Positions 25,190 to 34,559 of a stretch of 64,000 nt of DNA are shown here, in pieces (position 1 is the stretch's first letter; every line of letters begins with the position of its first letter). The notes under the pieces are model-generated. The model made no database searches. It was not told the DNA's origin and saw only the letters and a list, made by a program, of their open reading frames with translations. Source of the stretch: Phycisphaeraceae bacterium (GTDB lineage: Bacteria > Planctomycetota > Phycisphaerae > Phycisphaerales > UBA1924); contig JAHBXG010000022.1 of the NCBI GenBank assembly GCA_019636565.1, positions 1 through 64,000 of the forward strand. The letters run 5' to 3'. A program made the translations under genes and the position numbers.

Positions 25190-25963
25190 ATGCGCGATAT
25201 CGAGCCCCGCGATTCACGCGAGTTTCCCCACAGCCCAAACGGGCGCCGCAAGCCGGCGTTGCCGAACGGATCGGTCGTCGTTCGCAGGAATGCCGATGAA
25301 TTGATGGACGCGGTCGCGACCGACCTGTTTCTGCACGCCTGTGCCTGCGTGCGGGAGTTCGGCGATTTTCAACTTGCCCTGGGCGTCTGGCCCGATGCCG
25401 AGCCGCTTTTTCTTCGCCTGCTCTACGACCCGCGTTTTCGAGAATTGCCCTGGCGTCGTACCCACCTCTGGATCGTGGAAGAGCGGCTGGACGCTCCGCA
25501 ACCAAACTTCGAGTTGCTCCGCGAAACCATCGTTGCCCAATCCGACATTCCAGAGGAGCAAGTCCACCAACCGAACGCAAATGAGGACTATGAAGAACAG
25601 TTCAAAGGTGTTCTTGGGTGGCGAGAGAAAGGGCAGGATCGTCCCGACTACATCCTGCTTCCGCTGCTGCCCGGCGGCTTGACCCAGGGATCTCCGGCTT
25701 CTGGCACCGGCGCACCGCTCATCGATTCGGCGGCCGGGGAAATCCGCATGACCCGGAGGCTGATCGAAGCGACCCGATTCATCTCGTATTTGGCGCTTGG
25801 CACCGAAATGAAGGCCGCGATTCGCGCCGTGCCGATGGCGCCGATGACCGCTGGGAAGCTCCTGGCGCGGGATGTCCGCCCGATCGGGGGCGAGTTGCGC
25901 TGGTACGTCGAAGAGGACAATTGTGAGGTCCAGCCCGGTCCGCCACCCATTCCGCTCGAATAA
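25190..25963 (+). CDS. 6-phosphogluconolactonase-like protein, active-site motifs altered
   Basis: A 257-residue protein with the layout of Pgl/NagB-type sugar-phosphate proteins: 'FQLALGVWPDAEPLFLRLL' in place of 'LALSGGSTP', 'RTHLWIVEERLDAPQPNFELLRETI' (given in parts) in place of the 'VDERxVPxxxxxSN' block, and 'DYILLPLLPGGLTQG' in place of 'GMGxDGHTASLFP'. The fold is likely kept, but the phosphate-binding GGSTP and the catalytic G-x-D-G-H residues are lost, so lactonase activity is doubtful. It may have another role. It is followed after 8 bp by a pseudouridine synthase gene. Confidence 0.6.
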   Translation: MRDIEPRDSREFPHSPNGRRKPALPNGSVVVRRNADELMDAVATDLFLHACACVREFGDFQLALGVWPDAEPLFLRLLYDPRFRELPWRRTHLWIVEERLDAPQPNFELLRETIVAQSDIPEEQVHQPNANEDYEEQFKGVLGWREKGQDRPDYILLPLLPGGLTQGSPASGTGAPLIDSAAGEIRMTRRLIEATRFISYLALGTEMKAAIRAVPMAPMTAGKLLARDVRPIGGELRWYVEEDNCEVQPGPPPIPLE

Positions 25964-25971
25964 CGTAGCGC

Positions 25972-26769
25972 GTGGCCAATTTCTCCATCGAACCCAATGA
26001 GCGTGTCGCCTTCAAAGTCCGTCACGCGGATGACGACGTGCTGGTGATCGAAAAGCCGGCGCACATCGTCTCGACGCCGGGCGCCGGGCACGAGAGAGGA
26101 TCGTTGCTCAATGGGCTGTTCGCGACGTACGGAAAACAACTGCAGAACCTCGGCAAGGATCGGGATTTCGGCATGCTCCATCGGCTCGATCGAGAGACGA
26201 GCGGACTGCTCATCGTGGCGCTGCGCGCTGTCGCGTACGACAAACTTCGGTCGATGTTTGAGACTCGCGCGATCCGCAAGTTCTACTTTGCCGTTGTAGC
26301 GGGGGTCCCAAATCAGACTTCCGGTGTGATCCGCCGCCCGATCAACGAGGTTCGCGAGACTCGGGATCGCCGCGAGATGAAGATCGCCAAGATCTCCGGC
26401 AGCGGCAAGCCGGCGACGACCGCCTACCGCGTTCTCGATGCCTCCGCCGCGGCGAGTTTTCTCGAGTGCCGCGCCGTCTCCGGTCGCCTCCACCAACTCC
26501 GTGTCCACCTCGAATCAATCCGGTGCCCCATCTTCGGGGACGATCTGTACGCACCGCCGGCGATTGCCAAAGGCAGTCCGCGACTCGCCTTGCACGCGCA
26601 CCGCGTGGCGTTCACGCACCCCGTGACGGGTTTGACCCTGGATGTGCTCTCGCCCATGCCTGCCGACATCAAGCGGCTGGTGACCAAACTGGGTATGGAT
26701 CCGAAGAAAGCATCTGCCGCGAAGGAACCGGCCGCAAAGGCGGCGGGTAACGACGCCGACCTTGAGTGA
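25972..26769 (+). CDS. RluA-family pseudouridine synthase
   Basis: A 265-residue RNA pseudouridine synthase. The catalytic Asp is in 'MLHRLDRETSGLLIVA'; 'VLVIEKPAHIVSTPG' at the N-terminus and 'CRAVSGRLHQLRVHLESI' after the active site are family blocks. No S4 domain is present at the N-terminus. The C-terminal tail is Lys/Ala-rich ('KKASAAKEPAAKAAG'). The target (rRNA or tRNA position) cannot be told. It starts with GTG 8 bp after the Pgl-like gene and converges on hemW with 3 bp between stops. Confidence 0.9.
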   Translation: MANFSIEPNERVAFKVRHADDDVLVIEKPAHIVSTPGAGHERGSLLNGLFATYGKQLQNLGKDRDFGMLHRLDRETSGLLIVALRAVAYDKLRSMFETRAIRKFYFAVVAGVPNQTSGVIRRPINEVRETRDRREMKIAKISGSGKPATTAYRVLDASAAASFLECRAVSGRLHQLRVHLESIRCPIFGDDLYAPPAIAKGSPRLALHAHRVAFTHPVTGLTLDVLSPMPADIKRLVTKLGMDPKKASAAKEPAAKAAGNDADLE

Positions 26770-26772
26770 CAT

Positions 26773-28050
26773 TCAGCCGTCGAGCGCCGCCATGAAGTCC
26801 ACGACGATGGCGTCGGCGATCAGCATCCCGCGATCCGTCAACGTCCACCGATTGCCGGAATCTTCGAGCAAGCCCTCCCTATGAGCCTTGTCGGCAGCTG
26901 CACGCAGCCTGTCTACGCCCGACGCTTCCATAACGCGCACATCGTGCAGCAGTCGGGCGGCATCCAGGCCTTCTCGCAAGCGCAGCCCGGTCCACATCCG
27001 TTCCCGCAGCGCCCGAGCCGCGTCGGGCGGCTCCGAATCGGCCACATCCGGAAGTCCATCCGGCGCGGCGCGAAGATAGTCATCGAGGCGAGGCACGTTT
27101 TTCCAGCGCCATCCCGCGACGTGGCCCGACGCCGAAGGTCCCGCCGCGAGCCACTCCTCCTGGCGCCAGTAAGCGAGGTTGTGCAGCGACTCTTGCCCCG
27201 GTTTGGAGTAGTTGCTGACCTCGTATCGCCGGAGACCCGCCGCGGCAAGGTGCGCAACGGTCAACTCGTACATGTCCACTTCAAGGTCTTCGTCGGCGGG
27301 CGCAAAGTCTCCGCGCTGGAGGCGCGCCGTCATCGCGGTACCTTGCTCGTAAGTGAGGTTGTAGCAGGACAGGTGCTCCGTACCGAGCCCGAGCGCCGAA
27401 TCGAGATCGCGGCACCAGTCGTCAAGCGATTGGCCGGGAATTCCGAAAATGAGATCCACGGACAATCGCTCAAATCCCGCATCGCGTGCCATCGCGATCG
27501 CGGGTCCCACAGTTTCGGGATTGTGCAGCCGCTCAAGTGTCTTCAGGTGCTGGAGATGAAACGATTGCGCGCCCATGCTCAGGCGATCGACTCCGCCCCG
27601 TCGCAGCGTTTCCAGAAGCCGGGCCGATACCGACTCGGGGTTGCATTCAACGGTGAACTCGCCTTCACCGGCGCGGATGGCAGAAAGATCGAATTGCCCC
27701 TCAATCTCAGCCAGAAGCGCCTCCCACAGGTCCACCCGAAGCAAGGAAGGCGTGCCCCCACCCACAAATACTGTCTTCAAAGGGCCACCCGCGGCGAACC
27801 GCGAAAGTCCGTGTAACTCCCGAATCAGACGTTCGGCGAATACTTCCTGCCGATCCTGCGTGTCTACGAGGCTATAGAAATCGCAATAGTGACATTTGTG
27901 GGAGCAGAACGGAACATGCAGGTAGAGCGATCGAACAGATCGGAGATGGGCTTCCGCGCCCCCGGTGCGCAACGGATGCGCCCGAGGCACCAACGATGGG
28001 GGGCGTTGCTGTTGAAGCGGAATTCGGGTATCGTCGTTTGCGGTCTTCAC
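26773..28050 (-). CDS. hemW: Radical SAM heme chaperone HemW
   Basis: A 425-residue radical SAM protein. The [4Fe-4S] motif is 'CSHKCHYCDF' (C-x3-C-x2-C) after 'SLYLHVPFC', followed by 'TVFVGGGTPSLL', 'TVECNPESV' and 'RLSMGAQSF'. The HemN-type C-terminal domain follows. HemW inserts or carries heme; older records call it oxygen-independent coproporphyrinogen oxidase. The extra conserved Cys of true HemN (CxxxCxxC-C) is absent, supporting HemW. The start is unclear: GTG at 28050 is used here, and GTG at 28119 would add 23 residues. It diverges from the FHA gene. Confidence 0.9.
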   Translation of the reverse strand: MKTANDDTRIPLQQQRPPSLVPRAHPLRTGGAEAHLRSVRSLYLHVPFCSHKCHYCDFYSLVDTQDRQEVFAERLIRELHGLSRFAAGGPLKTVFVGGGTPSLLRVDLWEALLAEIEGQFDLSAIRAGEGEFTVECNPESVSARLLETLRRGGVDRLSMGAQSFHLQHLKTLERLHNPETVGPAIAMARDAGFERLSVDLIFGIPGQSLDDWCRDLDSALGLGTEHLSCYNLTYEQGTAMTARLQRGDFAPADEDLEVDMYELTVAHLAAAGLRRYEVSNYSKPGQESLHNLAYWRQEEWLAAGPSASGHVAGWRWKNVPRLDDYLRAAPDGLPDVADSEPPDAARALRERMWTGLRLREGLDAARLLHDVRVMEASGVDRLRAAADKAHREGLLEDSGNRWTLTDRGMLIADAIVVDFMAALDG

Positions 28051-28187
28051 GGGAACGAGGTTGGGGATTGGTCGCGCGTGCCTCACGGTCTGGCGATACG
28101 GCTCTCCCGCGATCGCCACGAGGCCTGAACGGTTCTGCTCGGACGAGGTTCCAGTCGGGTTGGGTGACGCCGAAAGGATAGCGAGCT

Positions 28188-28688
28188 TTGGAAACGTCCC
28201 TCATTCTTGTGAATCGCGACGGCACGCAGCGCGAGATCCCGCTGAAGCGGGCCCGGTTCATCGTCGGTCGCCAGGCGGATTGCCAGATTCGCCTCCCCGA
28301 TCCGGGCGTTTCGCGCCAGCACTGCGAAATCCAGATCGACGCCGCGAAGCCCACCATCAAGGACCTCGGGTCGAGCAACGGAACGTATGTGAATCGCCGG
28401 CGCGTCAGCCAGACAGAACTTGTCGCCGGCGACACGCTGAGCATCGGACCGTTCGTATTTGTGTTCCGCGTGGATGGAGAGCCCGCGAACATCGATGTCG
28501 ACGAGGTGCTCGAAGACGCGGTCGAAGTCTCCGCTCCTTCCAAGCCGCCCAGCGCAGCGAAGAACCACGCGGATGAATCGCCGTCTCCCCTGGCGGGACA
28601 CGAGCCGCCGACGCGCATCCCCGATCCGGATGACAGCGACGAGTTCGAGTTTGATTTCCTCGACGAAGGCGACTCGCCCAAACTGTGA
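28188..28688 (+). CDS. FHA domain protein
   Basis: A 166-residue protein with a forkhead-associated domain at about residues 22-90: 'FIVGRQADCQIRLPDPGVSRQHCEI' (in parts) and 'IKDLGSSNGTYVNRRRV'. FHA domains bind phosphothreonine peptides, so it probably links to Ser/Thr kinases encoded elsewhere. The last ~70 residues are acidic and Pro/Ser-rich ('DDSDEFEFDFLDEGD'), probably unstructured. It starts with TTG at 28188; no ATG is available before the domain. Confidence 0.9.
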   Translation: METSLILVNRDGTQREIPLKRARFIVGRQADCQIRLPDPGVSRQHCEIQIDAAKPTIKDLGSSNGTYVNRRRVSQTELVAGDTLSIGPFVFVFRVDGEPANIDVDEVLEDAVEVSAPSKPPSAAKNHADESPSPLAGHEPPTRIPDPDDSDEFEFDFLDEGDSPKL

Positions 28689-28700
28689 TTTGAACGCAGA

Positions 28701-28880
28701 TCAGGCTGCGGGCGCGCTCGATTTCGCCTGGCCGTCGCCGCTCACATTTAATCCCGGAACGCGGATATTGGTGCCGCAGTTCTTGCAGCGCACCGTCTTG
28801 CCCCGTGCGTTGCCCGGCACCGCCAGGACTTTGCGGCAGGTGAGGTTCGGACACATGATGCGAACGGTATCTGCCGCCAT
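28701..28880 (-). CDS. Small zinc-ribbon protein
   Basis: A 59-residue protein with four cysteines in two pairs, 'CPNLTC' and 'CKNC', around 'RKVLAVPGNARGKTVR', forming a zinc ribbon like the MJ0042/zinc-finger modules found in many planctomycete regulators. The remainder is a short polar tail. The ATG at 28880 gives the compact form; an upstream extension to 28937 looks non-coding. It ends 12 bp from the stop of the FHA gene and is convergent with it. Confidence 0.7.
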   Translation of the reverse strand: MAADTVRIMCPNLTCRKVLAVPGNARGKTVRCKNCGTNIRVPGLNVSGDGQAKSSAPAA

Positions 28881-29056
28881 GGGTTCACTCCCCGTGATCG
28901 TCACTTCTGACAGTCGTGTGGATCGGTTTCCGGGCATCGTGGTGTGAGCGTTCGCACGTGAATGTCCTCCGGCGGTTACCGTGTAGGCCGGGTATGCGGG
29001 TTGCCCCGACGCCTACCGTCTGCCTCATTACCCGATCCCCTCATCGGAACGCCTGA

Positions 29057-30415
<1,359 letters not shown>

Positions 30416-30447
30416 AACCGCCTTCCACCTGCTATGGTGCCAAATCT

Positions 30448-31359
30448 GTGACGCCACTTTCTGCCGCCAGCAATCCAGCCCCACCCGCGCCGCTTTCCGC
30501 GGCCGATCCCGAGGTGCTTGCGCGGGTAGCGGAAATGAGATCGAAGTACGCAAAGGCAGACCCGCTGGGTCGGCTCCCCGACGTCGATCCAAGGCGCATC
30601 CCGCGGCACATCGCCGTGATCATGGACGGGAACGGCCGCTGGGCCCGGCAGCGGGGTTTCCCCCGCATCTTCGGACATCGCAATGGCGCCAGGGCACTGC
30701 GCGAAACGGTGGAAGAGGCTGGGCGCCTCGGCGTCGAGGCGATGACTTTCTACTCGTTCAGCCTTGAGAATTGGCGTCGTCCTCCCGAAGAGGTAGAGGC
30801 TCTGATGTTGCTCTGCGTCGCGTACTGCGAGGGAGAGCGCGACGCGCTGGTGCGTGACGACATTCGCTTTCGCTGGATTGGCCGGCGCTCCGGCCTCCCG
30901 CCCGAAGTGCTCGCCGCACTCGATTCCGTGGTGAAGGCGACCAGCGCGTGCACGGGTCCGACGTTGTGCGTCGCTGTCAATTACGGCGCGCGAGCCGAAC
31001 TCGCAGATGCCGCCCGAGCAATCGCGCACGAGATTCGCGCCGGAACGCTCAATCCAGAGGACGTTGACGAGAACACAGTGGCTTCACGCCTTTACGCACC
31101 GGACCTGCCGGATCCGGATTTGCTCATCCGCACCGCGGGTGAGATGCGAGTAAGTAACTATCTGCTCTGGCAGATCAGCTATGCCGAGATGTATGTGACC
31201 AGCACGCTCTGGCCGGATTTTGATGCCTCGTGCCTCCACGCCGCGATCCGCGATTTTGCCGGCAGGTCAAGGCGATTTGGCGGCCTCGACGCGTCGGGCT
31301 CGATGAAGCCCGATTCCGGGGCCGATCCCGTTGCCGATCCGGGAGACGCCCGTGCGTGA
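30448..31359 (+). CDS. uppS: Undecaprenyl diphosphate synthase (cis-prenyltransferase)
   Basis: A 303-residue cis-prenyltransferase that makes the C55 lipid carrier for cell-wall and polysaccharide synthesis. 'VIMDGNGRWARQRG' has the catalytic Asp, then 'GHRNGARALRE', 'FYSFSLENWRRP' and the C-terminal signature 'RTAGEMRVSNYLLWQ' with 'LWPDF'. It has about 50 extra residues at the N-terminus (Pro/Ala-rich) and a short C-terminal tail compared with the usual ~250. GTG start. Its stop overlaps the start of cdsA by 8 bp. Confidence 0.95.
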   Translation: MTPLSAASNPAPPAPLSAADPEVLARVAEMRSKYAKADPLGRLPDVDPRRIPRHIAVIMDGNGRWARQRGFPRIFGHRNGARALRETVEEAGRLGVEAMTFYSFSLENWRRPPEEVEALMLLCVAYCEGERDALVRDDIRFRWIGRRSGLPPEVLAALDSVVKATSACTGPTLCVAVNYGARAELADAARAIAHEIRAGTLNPEDVDENTVASRLYAPDLPDPDLLIRTAGEMRVSNYLLWQISYAEMYVTSTLWPDFDASCLHAAIRDFAGRSRRFGGLDASGSMKPDSGADPVADPGDARA

Positions 31360-32290
31360 TCGCCTGGTGCTCGGCCCGATCTTGATCGCGCTCTTGCTGG
31401 CGCTCCTCTGGCTGGATGGCTATCTCGATCGCATTCCCTGTCCGGCCTGGCTCGGCCAAATGGGCTATCCCCATCCGACCCTGCCGCCGGGAATCATTCT
31501 GTTCATCGTCATGCTCGGCCTGTCCATCATGGCGGCGAGGGAACTGGCCGACATCCTTCACGACAAGGCCATCGACGCTTCCAAGCGGATCACGACGATG
31601 GCCGCCTTCTTTGGGCTGTGCGTCTCGTCCTTCATTCCCCGCAATTTCAATCCGAGCACGAGCACGCTCGGCCCGCACTGGGATCCGGCGACGGGCGGGC
31701 TGATCGTCAGTTCGTCAGCGGTGCTGGTGCTCATCGTGGCGCTCCGGTTTTATTCTCGCCACAAGAACACCGAAGGTGTCATCGCCGCGGCCGGCGGGAC
31801 GATGCTCGCGTTTGTGTACCTCGGTCTCATGTTCGGTTTCGTCCTGGCGATCCGGCGCGAGCACCCGGTTTGGACGGTTGCGTGGGTTCTGCTCATGGTG
31901 AAAGCCTGCGACACCGGCGCGTACTTCACCGGCCGCGCATTCGGTAAGCGCAAACTGATTCTCTGGCTCAGCCCGGGTAAGACCTGGGAGGGGCTGGTCG
32001 GGGGCGTAGTCGCTTCCATGGCGGTTGGGGTCATCGGGGTGATGCTGATCCAGTGGAAGGAACCTCCGAGCCACCCCCTGCTGGTGGGGGCGATCACGGG
32101 ACTGCTGTTCGGCCTGATTGGGCAGGTCGGCGACCTCATGATGAGCCTGCTGAAGCGGGATGCGGGTATTAAGGACTCGGGAAAAACACTTCCCGGCTTT
32201 GGCGGAGTCCTCGATGTGCTCGATTCCCCGCTTTTGGTCGCCCCTTTCGCTTACTGGTGGCTTCGGCTCATGCTCCCCCTGCACGGTTGA
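31352..32290 (+). CDS. cdsA: Phosphatidate cytidylyltransferase
   Basis: A 312-residue integral membrane enzyme that makes CDP-diacylglycerol. It has about eight hydrophobic helices. The C-terminal signature is present: 'SPGKTWEGLVGG' followed by 'GLIGQVGDLMMSLLKRDAGIKDSGKTLPGFGGVLDVLDSP' (in parts), with the metal-binding Asp residues. The GTG at 31352 follows 'gggaga' closely and overlaps the uppS stop, the usual uppS-cdsA operon order. A TTG at 31331 would add 7 residues. Confidence 0.95.
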   Translation: MRDRLVLGPILIALLLALLWLDGYLDRIPCPAWLGQMGYPHPTLPPGIILFIVMLGLSIMAARELADILHDKAIDASKRITTMAAFFGLCVSSFIPRNFNPSTSTLGPHWDPATGGLIVSSSAVLVLIVALRFYSRHKNTEGVIAAAGGTMLAFVYLGLMFGFVLAIRREHPVWTVAWVLLMVKACDTGAYFTGRAFGKRKLILWLSPGKTWEGLVGGVVASMAVGVIGVMLIQWKEPPSHPLLVGAITGLLFGLIGQVGDLMMSLLKRDAGIKDSGKTLPGFGGVLDVLDSPLLVAPFAYWWLRLMLPLHG

Positions 32291-32437
32291 GCCGGAATCT
32301 GGTCGCATGATGTTCCCCGCGTGTACGACATCCGATCGCAATTCGGGGTGGCATTCATTCATGCGACGGATTCATTTCTCCCGCGGGCGACCCGCGCCAT
32401 CCTGCGCGACTACACTCCGGTTGTTGGCGGAGTGCAC

Positions 32438-33199
32438 ATGAACGTCACGTCGAAGCTTCTCAGCGTTTTCAAGGTTGACAAGCAGTATCGGGGTCTTCGC
32501 TCACGCCTGAGCGCGGCGGAGAAGTACCTCGCAGAGCAGACGCGACTGATCACCGAAATTGATGCGAAGAAGGCCTCGATTGACGCGCAGCTGCGCCAAT
32601 TGACCGCCTCGGGCCTGAATTTCGAGGGCGAAGTAAAACGTCTCGACGCCCGGATGACCACCATCCGCGAGCAGATGAACTCGGCCCAGACCAACAAGGA
32701 ATACAAGGCCTTCCTGACCGAAGTGAACACGATCAAGGCCGATCGCGATCGCCAGGAGACCTCGGCGCTCGAGCAGATGTCCAAAGCCGAAGATCTGCGC
32801 CGGCAAGTCGAAGAACTGGACAAGAACCGCGCCGAGCGTGAGCGGATTCAGGCCAAGGCCGTCAGCGACCGCGACCAGCGCGCCGCCGAGATCAAAGACA
32901 AACTCGCCGATCTCCAGAATCAGCGTGACACTCTCGCGAAAGAACTCTCCAAAGAAACCCTCACGGTCTTCGAGCGCCTGGTGCAAACCCGCGGCGACGA
33001 AGCGATGGCCCACATCGAAGAAGCGGATCGGCGCCGTCACGAATACCACTGCGGTTCGTGCATGATGGCGATCCCGGTTGAGGCTGTCAACGGATTGCTG
33101 GTGTCAGGCAAACTGACCCGCTGCGCATCGTGCCAGTGCATCCTCTACATCGAAGATGAACTCGCCAAGTCGATGCGTGAGCCCGCCGGCAAGCGCTAA
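32438..33199 (+). CDS. Coiled-coil protein with C-terminal zinc ribbon (zf-RING_7 type)
   Basis: A 253-residue protein. Residues about 20-190 are a long charged coiled coil ('RLSAAEKYLAEQTRLITEI', 'AEDLRRQVEELDKNRAE'). The C-terminal ~50 residues hold a C4 zinc ribbon, 'YHCGSCMM' and 'LTRCASCQCILYI'. This is the architecture of the CT398/Rv2229c-like family (DUF164), thought to act in nucleic-acid or flagellar/secretion contexts, with no settled role. The ATG at 32438 starts the conserved part; the stretch from 32321 reads as non-coding leader. Confidence 0.85.
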   Translation: MNVTSKLLSVFKVDKQYRGLRSRLSAAEKYLAEQTRLITEIDAKKASIDAQLRQLTASGLNFEGEVKRLDARMTTIREQMNSAQTNKEYKAFLTEVNTIKADRDRQETSALEQMSKAEDLRRQVEELDKNRAERERIQAKAVSDRDQRAAEIKDKLADLQNQRDTLAKELSKETLTVFERLVQTRGDEAMAHIEEADRRRHEYHCGSCMMAIPVEAVNGLLVSGKLTRCASCQCILYIEDELAKSMREPAGKR

Positions 33200-33222
33200 A
33201 CCCGACCCACAAGTGAGACATC

Positions 33223-33456
33223 ATGGCCGGCTGGTTCTCGAATCCATCCGATCCTGCAGTCCGGCTCACGCTGTCGCGCATCGAGCGAAAACTCGATGCG
33301 CTTCTGGAACGCGCCGGGATTCAAGTGCCCGATGACGGGACCGACGAACTGAAAGAACTAGTCCGAGCAGGCCGAAAGATCGAAGCGATCAAAATCTATC
33401 GCGAGCGCACCGGCATGGGCTTGGCCGAGGCCAAAGAGTTTGTTGATTCGCTCTAG
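33223..33456 (+). CDS. Small protein with ribosomal L7/L12 C-terminal-like domain
   Basis: A 77-residue protein. Its second half, 'LKELVRAGRKIEAIKIYRERTGMGLAEAKEFVDSL' (in parts), matches the C-terminal domain of L7/L12, the factor-binding part of the ribosomal stalk, without the dimerisation and hinge regions. The N-terminal 40 residues are a short helix-rich segment. Such stand-alone domains occur in several phyla; the role is unknown. It lies 23 bp after the zinc-ribbon gene and shares the CTAG at its stop with the convergent ruvB. Confidence 0.85.
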   Translation: MAGWFSNPSDPAVRLTLSRIERKLDALLERAGIQVPDDGTDELKELVRAGRKIEAIKIYRERTGMGLAEAKEFVDSL

Positions 33457-34487
33457 CTTCCAGGATCAAAGAGGTTCGCGCCATTCCACTTCACACCCAG
33501 GTGCGAGCACGCGGCCTGCGTGAGTTGTCTGCCGCGCCTGGTGCGCGCGAGAAATCCGATCTGCAGCAAGAACGGCTCGACAACATCCTCGAGCGTGCCC
33601 GAATCCTCATTCATCGTCGCCGCGACCGCTTCCAGCCCGACCGGCCCGCCCGAATACGTCGTCGCGATGACACGCAGGTATCCGCGATCCAGTTCATCCA
33701 GCCCCAGATCATCAACGCCTTCCAGCTTCAGCGCCAAAGCCACCGTCGCGGGCCGAATGACGCCGTCGCTCTTCACGCTCGCGTAATCGCGAATCCTTCT
33801 GAGCAAGCGGTTTGCAATCCGTGGAGTCCCCCGCGAGCGCGACGCAATGCTCTGAAGGCACCTTTCGTGCTCGACCTCAACCTCCAGCAACACACAGCTC
33901 CGACGCAGGATTCGAACCAGTTCGGCTTCTGAGTAGTAGCGGAGATGGTGCGTGATGCCAAATCGGGAGCGGAGCGGGCTCGAGATCAATCCCGCACGAG
34001 TGGTCGCGGCAATCAATGTGAAAGGCTTGCATCGGATCTGCACCGTTCGCGCCGAAAGGCCGCTGTCAACCGGCACATCGATCCTGTAGTCCTCCATCGC
34101 CGGGTACACAAACTCTTCAACCGACGGCGGTAGGCGGTGAACTTCATCGATAAACAACACGTCGCGTTCGCGGAGCGACGTCAGTGCCGCCACGAGATCC
34201 GTGCCTTTGCTCAACACCGGCCCGCTGGTCACGTGGATGCCCGAGCCCATCTCGGTGGCGATGAGATGCGCGAGCGTGGTCTTGCCCAATCCGGGCGGGC
34301 CATGGAACAGCCCGTGCTCGCAGGGCTCATTGCGCTTCTTGGCGGCGCTGATGGCAATTCGTAGACGCTCGATCAGGTCTTCCTGCCCGACGTATTCATC
34401 AATGCTGGTGGGGCGCAGGGCCCAGTTGCGCTGTTCCTCGCGCGGGTCCACGCTCGCGCCCGCGCCGATAAGACGATCCGTCGCCAT
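33453..34487 (-). CDS. ruvB: Holliday junction branch-migration helicase RuvB
   Basis: A 344-residue AAA+ ATPase. Walker A is 'HGPPGLGKTTLAH', Walker B 'VLFIDEVHRLPPSVEEF', sensor 1 'FTLIAATTRAGLISSPLRSRFG' (in parts), and the C-terminal winged helix has 'GYLRVIATTYSGGPVGLEA' with 'VVEPFLLQIGFLARTRRGRQLT'. It works as a hexamer with RuvA in recombination repair. ruvA and ruvC are not adjacent. The ATG at 34487 is the family start. A TACCTT hexamer ends 6 nt before it and no Shine-Dalgarno is seen. Confidence 0.97.
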   Translation of the reverse strand: MATDRLIGAGASVDPREEQRNWALRPTSIDEYVGQEDLIERLRIAISAAKKRNEPCEHGLFHGPPGLGKTTLAHLIATEMGSGIHVTSGPVLSKGTDLVAALTSLRERDVLFIDEVHRLPPSVEEFVYPAMEDYRIDVPVDSGLSARTVQIRCKPFTLIAATTRAGLISSPLRSRFGITHHLRYYSEAELVRILRRSCVLLEVEVEHERCLQSIASRSRGTPRIANRLLRRIRDYASVKSDGVIRPATVALALKLEGVDDLGLDELDRGYLRVIATTYSGGPVGLEAVAATMNEDSGTLEDVVEPFLLQIGFLARTRRGRQLTQAACSHLGVKWNGANLFDPGS

Positions 34488-34559
34488 GGCTACAAGGTAG
34501 CACCTTGGCGCACGACGCCTCGCCTCCAAATTCAGTCCGAGTTCAGTCGAACAGCCAAA

